A stretch of DNA of 5,351 nucleotides from assembly GCA_002707085.1 (NCBI GenBank), contig PALY01000134.1, positions 13,750 to 19,100 of the forward strand, written 5' to 3'. This DNA comes from Deltaproteobacteria bacterium (GTDB taxonomy: Bacteria; Myxococcota_A; UBA796). A model generated the notes under the pieces. The model worked only from the letters and a program-made list of their open reading frames with translations. It was not told the DNA's origin and did not search any database. Below are positions 1 through 5,027 of the stretch, one piece after another (the first letter of the stretch is position 1; the number at the start of each line of letters is the position of its first letter). The position numbers were made by a program, and so were the translations under genes.

Positions 1-225
1 GCTGAAACGATTGAACACTTGTTGGATGAACGTCCAAACGCACACCACCTTCGTCGGGTTTGGCTCCAGATTTTGTCTCGAAAAGGGCGTCCTGGAGCAG
101 CAGTCCCACATTTAGAACACTTGCGGTGGGCAGGCGTGATGCGCGCGGATGAAGCCGCTGCATTGGAACGGGCGAATGCTGGACTACCGTTCCGTTTGGA
201 TTCAGGGAACAGCGTTCCGGATTAA
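1..225 (+). CDS. C-terminal fragment of a helical-repeat (TPR-like) protein, 5' end outside window
   Basis: The frame is open from the first base to a TAA at 223-225, giving 74 residues with no stop, so this is the end of a longer gene. The residues are mostly helix-forming and fall into paired-helix stretches: a leucine/histidine-rich segment (around residues 5-25), then a stretch containing GRPGAAVPHLEHL and DEAAALERANAG, followed by a short non-helical tail. The Gly-Arg-Pro-Gly-Ala-Ala turn between helices resembles the turns of tetratricopeptide repeats, but one partial repeat cannot establish the family. In-frame TTG codons at 19 and 22 could be read as starts, but translation through the window edge is more likely. 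The next gene starts about 50 bp downstream on the same strand with no visible terminator between, so co-transcription with the lipoprotein pair is possible. No function is assigned. Confidence 0.6.
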   Translation, partial: AETIEHLLDERPNAHHLRRVWLQILSRKGRPGAAVPHLEHLRWAGVMRADEAAALERANAGLPFRLDSGNSVPD

Positions 226-274
226 ATCGTGTTTTATGGTACGCTGTCATCGGTTCTAGACGGGGAGATGTGTC

Positions 275-637
275 GTGCTGTTTCGAGTTTTTTGTTGTTC
301 TCTCTTATTGCTGAGTGTTGGATGCAAGAAGGTCGAGGTCGACCCCGACGCCCAATGGAATACTTTTGTTTCTCGATATGCTGAGTCGTATTGTGATCTC
401 AGAGAAGATTGTGATCCCTCCCAGTTTTCTGATGAGTTTAGTGGTGACGAAGAGGTATGCAAGCGTGCTGTGGTCACCAACGAAAACAAAGGAAAGTCGA
501 AAAAGGTTGAAGATGGCTGCGAATTTGATGCGGACCAAGGAAGCCTTTGTTTGGATGCCGCTCAACAAATTGGGTGTCAGGATTGGGTTGATGGCCAACT
601 GGAAGAAGTTTGCGACTTGGTATGGACGTGCAACTAG
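275..637 (+). CDS. Small eight-cysteine lipoprotein, copy 1 of a tandem pair
   Basis: This 120-residue protein has a lipoprotein signal peptide: Arg4, a hydrophobic core at about residues 5-15, and a lipobox LSVGC ending at Cys17, the predicted lipidated residue after signal peptidase II cleavage. Lys18-Lys19 follow, so an Asp+2 inner-membrane retention signal is absent. The mature part is acidic and carries eight further cysteines at 40, 46, 62, 82, 92, 101, 113 and 119, an even number that suits four disulfides in an exported protein. The pattern (GC, nine residues, CLD, eight residues, C) resembles small cysteine-rich lipoproteins seen widely in Myxococcota; that placement is from memory of the family. 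The GTG start at 275 is chosen because GGGGAG (262-267) lies 7 nt upstream; the ATG at 268 is out of frame. The next gene is a diverged paralog and overlaps its 3' end. The function is unknown; an envelope-anchored binding or structural role is only inference. Confidence 0.8.
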   Translation: MLFRVFCCSLLLLSVGCKKVEVDPDAQWNTFVSRYAESYCDLREDCDPSQFSDEFSGDEEVCKRAVVTNENKGKSKKVEDGCEFDADQGSLCLDAAQQIGCQDWVDGQLEEVCDLVWTCN

Positions 638-960
638 CGTTTCTGTTGTTTCTCGGCGCTTGCGCAAAGGTCGATGAAGGGCGCGGTCCAGTCTCTTCCT
701 CCAATTACGAATCCGAGTACCCTGCTGCTTTTTGTGCGATGTGGGCGGAGTGCAATCCGGACAAGCTGATGGATTTGTATGACGGCGACACGCTTCAATG
801 CGAAGAAGATTTGGCGGATGATGTCGCCTCTCAGATAGAACGCGGGTGCAGCTATGATGATGCTGCAGCAGGCGAATGTTTGGACCAACTGGACACCATG
901 GGGTGTGCAGACTGGGAAGAGGGTGAGGACAACATCTGTGGAGATGTCTTCGATTGCTGA
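622..960 (+). CDS. Small eight-cysteine lipoprotein, copy 2 (paralog of the upstream gene)
   Basis: From the ATG at 622 this is 112 residues: a hydrophobic stretch (residues 5-11), lipobox FLGAC with predicted lipidated Cys14, then a strongly acidic domain with cysteines at 38, 44, 60, 76, 86, 95, 106 and 112. Cysteine spacing matches copy 1 in most intervals (5, 15, 9, 8 and 5 residues), differing only in the third (15 versus 19) and sixth (10 versus 11), so the two are tandem duplicates that have diverged strongly. The start is uncertain. ATG 622 has no good Shine-Dalgarno and gives a signal peptide with no basic residue. A TTG at 610 would add Met-Arg-Leu-Gly, supplying the usual positive charge, with GGA at 601-603. 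A GTG at 628 is also possible. All options overlap the upstream gene (16 nt for ATG 622, 28 nt for TTG 610), suggesting translational coupling. The TGA at 958-960 directly abuts the plsY stop on the other strand. The function is unknown. Confidence 0.78.
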   Translation: MDVQLAFLLFLGACAKVDEGRGPVSSSNYESEYPAAFCAMWAECNPDKLMDLYDGDTLQCEEDLADDVASQIERGCSYDDAAAGECLDQLDTMGCADWEEGEDNICGDVFDC

Positions 961-965
961 TCAGC
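956..965. repeat. Perfect 10-bp palindrome at the convergent gene boundary
   Basis: GCTGATCAGC is its own reverse complement and is centred exactly at 960/961. It contains the TGA stop of the lipoprotein gene on the plus strand and the TGA stop of plsY on the minus strand. It has no loop and no T-run on either side, so it is not a standard Rho-independent terminator. Part of the symmetry follows from two TGA codons placed tail to tail; the flanking GC/GC pair extends it. Confidence 0.6.
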
Positions 966-1545
966 TCACAGTGGTGGGTGGTTCTTCACCTGTAATGATT
1001 CGATCAATGTTGCTTCGGTGGCGAACGAAGATGCCAATGGACAAAAGGATTGTGACCCAGACGATGTCGGGTTGAATCCACAGTGCCACCAGTGGAAGCA
1101 GCATGGTGGATACGATGGCCGCTACGCTGGAACGTTTGGACCCCAGAAAGGTCACCATCCAACATGCCGCAACCAGAAGTGTGACAAAAGGAGCGAGTCC
1201 CACCAATACTCCGGTGGCGGTCGCCACACCTTTCCCGCCTCTGAACTCGAGGTATGCTGGCCAACAGTGGCCGATAAATGCGGTCAGTGCCACGATGCCT
1301 GGAAAGGCAAACCATTCAAAGGCATAGGGGGCAAGTAAAACAGGGATGAGGCCCTTGAGGATATCTCCAACCAATGTTGCGATCCCGAACCGTTTTCCCA
1401 GTACGCGATTAACGTTTGTGGCCCCAATATTTCCGCTGCCTTCTTGGGTCACGTCTACATCGGCGTACAGTGTGGCCAAGATGTGTCCGGTGGGGACGGA
1501 CGCAATCAAGTAGGTGAACAGTAGGAAGACAAAACCAGTGATCAT
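961..1545 (-). CDS. plsY: Glycerol-3-phosphate acyltransferase PlsY
   Basis: This 194-residue integral inner-membrane enzyme transfers an acyl chain from acyl-phosphate (made by PlsX) to the sn-1 position of glycerol-3-phosphate, giving lysophosphatidic acid, the first step of membrane phospholipid synthesis in most bacteria. The family signatures are all present: an N-terminal membrane helix ending in SVPTGHILA, motif 1 GSGNIGATN (36-44), the conserved GDxxKG at 60-65, motif 2 with GHCWPAY (92-98) and FRGGKGVAT (101-109), and motif 3 RHRSNIDRIITGEE (175-188). Several further hydrophobic segments fit the multi-pass topology, and the length is normal (about 190-210). The ATG at 1545 overlaps the upstream gene's TGA as ATGA, and no Shine-Dalgarno is evident just before it, so translation is probably coupled to the upstream TPR gene. 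The 3' end abuts the converging lipoprotein gene. The protein looks intact and functional. Confidence 0.95.
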   Translation of the reverse strand: MITGFVFLLFTYLIASVPTGHILATLYADVDVTQEGSGNIGATNVNRVLGKRFGIATLVGDILKGLIPVLLAPYAFEWFAFPGIVALTAFIGHCWPAYLEFRGGKGVATATGVLVGLAPFVTLLVAACWMVTFLGSKRSSVAAIVSTMLLPLVALWIQPDIVWVTILLSIGIFVRHRSNIDRIITGEEPPTTVS

Positions 1546-3347
1546 CTGACAGTCTGGGTGTGGTTCAAGCGAGCTGCAATTTGGCGAAATGCCTTTGCTT
1601 TTTCAAGATCGCCCATCTCTTCTTCGAGAGCAACAATATGGGCTATTGTTCTTTGTAGTCCGTTCATATCGCCAATACGGATTTGTGCGTTCAACGCGCG
1701 CCGATAATGGTTGATGGCTTCGTTGGTATGCCCCTGTAGGGATGCTGCATCACCAAGCAGTCGCATGCATCGACCCGCTGCAGCATGGTGTCCATGTTGC
1801 GCGTAAAATGACCGCGCATATTCAGCTTCAAGTGCGGCAGTGACAGGATCTCCCGAGCGCAGAGAAATATCGGCTCTTCGCCGAGCGCAGTTTGCAACCA
1901 CCAATGCGCATTGGTCGCCAACCCTAGCGGCTTTGTCGATATAGGTTTTGGCGCGACTCAATTGTCCTTTCGCAGTGAATAGCCCAGCCCAGCCCAGGTG
2001 TCTGTTGGCCTGCTCTATGTCCGATGTAGTGGTCATTTCGGCTTGATCGTACAGTGCTTCTGCACTGATATTTTCTCCAGCAGCCACTGCCAGGTCTGCG
2101 CTGCCTCTTAACGTGGCTGCCATGCCTTCCATGTCGCCTCTACGCCGAAAGAGTCCCCGTGCTGCTTGGTAGTTTTCCACCGCTTGTTGAAGTTCGAAAC
2201 GGGTGGCCAACGTATCGGCCCATCTTCGGTGCATGGTGGCCAGCAGAGACAAGTCGCGGGACATATGCACCAGTTGGGTAGCGTCCTTGAATCGTTGTTC
2301 CGCCCGATGTGAGTCTCCCAAATCGAGTTGTACACGTGCCTCCGCCCACACCACCAACGCCCGATGGGCAGGATCCGCCAGCATGTTTTGGCCGAGGGTC
2401 TGCGCTATCCGTTCAAGTGCCTCTGTGGGTTGACCGAGACAGTTGCGCAAACGAGCTTCAGCGGCTGCGGCGAGACACGAAAAGTTACTGTCCGACCCAT
2501 GTTCTGCGATGAACCGAAGAGCAAAGATGTCCATGGGGTTGTCGATCTCAATGCTCATGTTCCCTGTGGCCATGGATAAAAGGTCTTCGTGCTGCGCGAT
2601 CATGTGTTCGGCGAGTGCATCATTGGAATGGCGGGGATGCTTTCTTATGTGCGCCACGATGTGCGGTGACACGCATCCTATGGGGGCATCGGGGGATTGA
2701 TGGTTGTCGTCGAGTGTAATGCCCATTCGTTGAGAACCAGGGAGGATGGCAGCCAGGGCCGCTTCGATTGGAACCTCGTTGGGGACGGGTTCTGTTTTAT
2801 TTGCGGTGATTACCTGAGTTTGGCCTGACTGTTCTTCCAGTGTCGCCACCAACCAAGTACACGATACGGTCAAGGTTGAAAGGGCGTCTCGTAGAGCGAA
2901 CACTAAATCGGATGTGACGGTGCGAGCGTCGACGGCAATGGTCAATTCTCCCATAGCAGCCAGGGTGGCACCCACACTTACAGGGCTTCCAGGGGACTGA
3001 GCGTTGATGGCCCAACCCACCTGCAACACCGCATCGGCAAGGGTTCTACAGCCGCCCAAACGAACGAATCGGCTGGGCGTGTCTGTTTCAATAAGATGGT
3101 GTGCAATCCATCCCATCGAACGTTCGCCGCAAACAAAGGCAATGGATTCAGGTGAACACCCGATTTCCCGGATCTCTTTTAGTAGCGTGGGGCTTTGTGC
3201 GGGAGGGTCGGACTGAAGCCACGGTGGTAACGAACATTTCACTCTTCCATTCTCGTTGGTCTGAGTGTTTGCAGCAAGCTTGGACGGAATGAGCAGTTGA
3301 GGTTGGCCTAGCCCTCCGTTATGACCCGCGCCCAATTGAACGGGCAT
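1542..3347 (-). CDS. Degenerate STAND-ATPase-like N-terminus fused to TPR-like helical repeats
   Basis: About 600 residues (numbered here from a TTG at 3350, one codon before the annotated ATG at 3347). Residues 1-50 are Pro/Gln/Asn-rich with no clear fold. Residues ~55-175 follow the layout of the NTPase core of STAND/AfsR-type proteins: strand and loop IAFVCGERSMGWI (70-82) where Walker A would be, RFVRLGGCRTLADAV (94-108) matching the usual F-V-x-L...sLxxxV stretch, and ELTIAVDAR (135-143) where Walker B would be. The Walker A Lys-Thr is replaced by Trp81-Ile82 and the residue after Walker B Asp141 is Ala, so ATP hydrolysis looks lost. This alignment is by eye and is inference. From ~275 to 595 the protein is Ala/Leu-rich paired helices resembling tetratricopeptide repeats (for example NEAINHYRRALNAQIRIGD). 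Its stop overlaps the plsY ATG, so the two form an operon. The start is uncertain: ATG 3347 lacks a good Shine-Dalgarno, and GTG 3242 (residue 37) would free about 120 bp for promoters. No transmembrane segment is obvious. A regulatory or scaffolding role is a guess. Confidence 0.75.
   Translation of the reverse strand: MPVQLGAGHNGGLGQPQLLIPSKLAANTQTNENGRVKCSLPPWLQSDPPAQSPTLLKEIREIGCSPESIAFVCGERSMGWIAHHLIETDTPSRFVRLGGCRTLADAVLQVGWAINAQSPGSPVSVGATLAAMGELTIAVDARTVTSDLVFALRDALSTLTVSCTWLVATLEEQSGQTQVITANKTEPVPNEVPIEAALAAILPGSQRMGITLDDNHQSPDAPIGCVSPHIVAHIRKHPRHSNDALAEHMIAQHEDLLSMATGNMSIEIDNPMDIFALRFIAEHGSDSNFSCLAAAAEARLRNCLGQPTEALERIAQTLGQNMLADPAHRALVVWAEARVQLDLGDSHRAEQRFKDATQLVHMSRDLSLLATMHRRWADTLATRFELQQAVENYQAARGLFRRRGDMEGMAATLRGSADLAVAAGENISAEALYDQAEMTTTSDIEQANRHLGWAGLFTAKGQLSRAKTYIDKAARVGDQCALVVANCARRRADISLRSGDPVTAALEAEYARSFYAQHGHHAAAGRCMRLLGDAASLQGHTNEAINHYRRALNAQIRIGDMNGLQRTIAHIVALEEEMGDLEKAKAFRQIAARLNHTQTVR
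3297..3325 (+). promoter_or_regulatory. Candidate sigma70-type promoter for the acyl-CoA operon
   Basis: TTGAGG (3297-3302) and TATGAC (3320-3325) each match the -35 and -10 consensus at four of six positions and are separated by exactly 17 bp. Transcription would begin near 3332, giving a leader of about 30 nt before the hbd ATG at 3362. The site lies inside the first 20 or so codons of the divergent TPR gene if that gene starts at 3347, or in a true intergenic region if it starts at 3242. Matches of this quality arise by chance, so this is tentative. Confidence 0.3.
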
Positions 3348-3350
3348 CAA

Positions 3351-3355
3351 GGGAG
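3351..3355 (+). promoter_or_regulatory. Ribosome binding site that fixes the hbd start at ATG 3362
   Basis: GGGAG lies 6 nt upstream of ATG 3362, an ideal spacing. It is too close (directly adjacent) to serve the in-frame TTG at 3356, so the ATG is the real start. The same few bases separate this gene from the divergent TPR gene and sit in the loop of a short inverted repeat (ATCAA at 3346-3350, TTGAT at 3356-3360). Confidence 0.7.
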
Positions 3356-3361
3356 TTGATC

Positions 3362-4222
3362 ATGGCAGAGATACATACCATTGGCGTTGTAGGCGCTGGA
3401 CAGATGGGAAACGGCATTGCTCACGTGGCGGCTGCAGCTGAATATCAGGTCTGTTTGACCGATATTAGTCAAGCTGCACTCGATAAAGCGAAGTCTGTGA
3501 TCGAGAAAAACTTGGCGCGGCAGGTCAAGAAGGAGCGCATATCTGAAGCGGATGCCTCCGCGACATTGGCTCGAATTCGATTTGATACCGACATGGCTGC
3601 TGTTGGTGATGCTCAGTTGGTGGTGGAAGCTGCGACCGAACGGGTGGAACTTAAATACCAAATTTTTGAACGTCTTTCGGAGATTGCGGCAGAAGGAACC
3701 ATTCTTGCCAGCAACACAAGTTCAATATCCATCACATCCATTGCGTCTCACACCGACCGTCCAGAATTGGTGATGGGAATGCACTTTATGAACCCGGTTC
3801 CAGTCATGAAATTGGTGGAATTGATTCGTGGTTTACAGACATCGGATGCGACCTTCTCTGCTGTAGAGGCGGCATCACATCGGATGGGGAAAACCACTGT
3901 GGTTGCACGCGATGTTCCGGGGTTTCTCGTGAACCGTATTCTTATGCCTTACATCAATGAAGCTTGTCAGGCGCTGTATGAAGGCATTGGAACACCAGAA
4001 GACATTGATGTAGCCATGAAGCTTGGGACGAATGTTCCCATGGGACCATTGACTTTGGCCGACTTTGTGGGTCTGGATACATGCTTGGCAATCACTGAAG
4101 TGCTTTATGAAGGCTTGGGTGATGACAAATATGCGCCGAGTCCATTGCTGCGTAAATACGTTGAAGCAGGCTGGTTAGGTCGCAAAACGGGGCGTGGCTT
4201 TTACAACTATGCAAGCGAATAG
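3362..4222 (+). CDS. hbd: 3-hydroxybutyryl-CoA (3-hydroxyacyl-CoA) dehydrogenase
   Basis: This 286-residue cytoplasmic enzyme interconverts 3-hydroxyacyl-CoA and 3-ketoacyl-CoA with NAD(P). The Rossmann fold opens at once with GVVGAGQMGNGIA (8-20, the GxGxxG motif) and an acidic Asp34 closing the second strand, which favours NAD(H). The active-site set is complete: Ser120 in SNTSSISI, His141 in GMHFMNPVPVMKLVE, Glu153 paired with it, and Asn191 in PGFLVNRI. These sit one residue from the described Ser119/His140/Asn190 of clostridial Hbd. The C-terminal dimerisation domain ends in the usual GRKTGRGFYNY. The length is typical for the stand-alone short-chain enzyme (about 280-290), not the large FadB-type fusion. 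It is the first gene of an operon with crotonase and acyl-CoA dehydrogenase genes. It may work in butyryl-CoA breakdown, C4 synthesis or general beta-oxidation; substrate length cannot be read from sequence. Confidence 0.94.
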   Translation: MAEIHTIGVVGAGQMGNGIAHVAAAAEYQVCLTDISQAALDKAKSVIEKNLARQVKKERISEADASATLARIRFDTDMAAVGDAQLVVEAATERVELKYQIFERLSEIAAEGTILASNTSSISITSIASHTDRPELVMGMHFMNPVPVMKLVELIRGLQTSDATFSAVEAASHRMGKTTVVARDVPGFLVNRILMPYINEACQALYEGIGTPEDIDVAMKLGTNVPMGPLTLADFVGLDTCLAITEVLYEGLGDDKYAPSPLLRKYVEAGWLGRKTGRGFYNYASE

Positions 4223-4225
4223 GGG
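4221..4225 (+). promoter_or_regulatory. Ribosome binding site overlapping the hbd stop codon
   Basis: AGGGG shares its first two bases with the TAG stop of hbd (4220-4222) and lies 5 nt before ATG 4231. This selects ATG 4231 over the in-frame GTG at 4228, which would be only 2 nt away. The arrangement implies that ribosomes ending hbd reload directly onto the crotonase gene. Confidence 0.65.
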
Positions 4226-4230
4226 TTGTG

Positions 4231-5004
4231 ATGGAGAACCTTCTCTTTGATGTTTCAGACGGCGTAGGGATCATTACCCTCAATCGGCCCAAGTCTTTGA
4301 ATGCGCTCAACCCTGCTTTGATGACCGAACTTGGTGTGTTGTTGACCGAACAGGCGGATGCTGGACTGACAGCGTTGATTGTTACCGGTGCTGGCGACCG
4401 TGCATTTGCTGCCGGAGCGGACATCAGTTCAATGTCGACGATGAGTGCCATAGAGGCGGAAGCATTTTCTGCCCATGGGCAAAGCGTCTTGCACCAGTTG
4501 GAAACCTTTCCAGCGCCCACGATTGCGGCCGTGAAGGGTTTTGCCCTCGGTGGCGGCTGTGAAGTGGCAATGGCCTGTGACCTTGTTTTGGCTGCACCAA
4601 CGGCTGTGTTTGGTCAGCCAGAGGTGTCCCTTGGTGTGATTCCTGGTTTTGGTGGAACCCAGCGTTTGGCACGTAGGGTGGGCCGACAACGCGCCTTGGA
4701 ACTGATGCTCACTGGAAGAAATGTTCGTGCGGAGGAAGCGGTCAGCATTGGGATTGCATTGAAGGTTGTGGATGAAGGCGACGTGATGGATGCGGCCAAA
4801 AGCTTGGCTGCCCGCATTTCCAAAAATGGTCCTGCAGCGGTTCGTTGGGTGAAGCAAGTGGTGCATGAAACCGAAGGTAGGGATGCCGAATCGGGAATGT
4901 CTGCTGAGCGTTCGTTGTTCGCACTTTGCTTCTCGACTCATGATCAGAAGGAAGGTATGAATGCGTTTCTTGAGAAGAGAAAAGCCGAATTCCAGAATAA
5001 GTAG
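4231..5004 (+). CDS. crt: Enoyl-CoA hydratase (crotonase family)
   Basis: This 257-residue cytoplasmic enzyme hydrates trans-2-enoyl-CoA to 3-hydroxyacyl-CoA, supplying or using the substrate of the neighbouring dehydrogenase. Crotonase-fold landmarks are in order: LNRPKSLNALN (17-27), AFAAGADI (58-65, the first oxyanion-hole segment), ALGGGCEVAMACD (105-117) with the second oxyanion-hole glycine and catalytic Glu111, and QPEVSLGVIPGFGGTQRL (129-146) with catalytic Glu131. The two glutamates are 20 residues apart, as Glu144 and Glu164 are in rat mitochondrial hydratase, which supports true hydratase activity over an isomerase or a dead homolog. The C-terminus has the helical trimerisation region, including the expected EGMNAFLEKRKAEF. 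Length is standard (about 255-260). It lies 8 nt after hbd and 23 nt before the acyl-CoA dehydrogenase. The symbol crt is given by cluster context; other crotonase names would also fit. Confidence 0.94.
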   Translation: MENLLFDVSDGVGIITLNRPKSLNALNPALMTELGVLLTEQADAGLTALIVTGAGDRAFAAGADISSMSTMSAIEAEAFSAHGQSVLHQLETFPAPTIAAVKGFALGGGCEVAMACDLVLAAPTAVFGQPEVSLGVIPGFGGTQRLARRVGRQRALELMLTGRNVRAEEAVSIGIALKVVDEGDVMDAAKSLAARISKNGPAAVRWVKQVVHETEGRDAESGMSAERSLFALCFSTHDQKEGMNAFLEKRKAEFQNK

Positions 5005-5017
5005 AAACTTTATTCCC

Positions 5018-5025
5018 GGGGGGGG
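5018..5025 (+). promoter_or_regulatory. G8 homopolymer serving as ribosome binding site of the acyl-CoA dehydrogenase gene
   Basis: Eight consecutive G residues end 2 nt before ATG 5028. No other Shine-Dalgarno-like sequence is present in the 23-nt gap after the crotonase stop, so the tract itself must pair with 16S rRNA, most usefully through its 5' part (GGGG at 5018-5021, 6 nt from the ATG). TTCCC (5013-5017) and GGGAA (5023-5027) could also form a small 5-bp hairpin that would mask part of the tract. Confidence 0.55.
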
Positions 5026-5027
5026 AA

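Noticed and set aside
196..227. TTGGAT and TTAAAT as a promoter for the lipoprotein pair
   Set aside because: The spacer is 20 bp, outside the usual range, and the hexamers match the consensus only partly.
315..677. Second plus-strand frame and a minus-strand frame (305-667), both 120 codons, over the first lipoprotein
   Set aside because: Neither has a signal peptide or recognisable motif, while the 275-637 frame has a Shine-Dalgarno, a lipobox and a paralog next door.
977..990. Hairpin GGTG/CACC with a 6-nt loop just past the convergent stops, as a terminator for the lipoprotein genes
   Set aside because: The stem is only four pairs and no T-run follows; it also lies in plsY coding sequence.
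1018..1338. Plus-strand open frame of 106 codons inside plsY
   Set aside because: It lies wholly antisense to plsY, whose motifs are intact, and shows no domain of its own.
3357..3362. TGATCA, also present at the 960/961 junction, as a shared operator
   Set aside because: A six-base palindrome is expected by chance more than once in 5 kb, another copy occurs inside the crotonase gene near 4940, and the flanks are not conserved.
4092..4520. Minus-strand open frame of 142 codons across the hbd/crotonase junction
   Set aside because: It spans two well-supported plus-strand genes and their ribosome binding site, and its residues look like a shadow translation.
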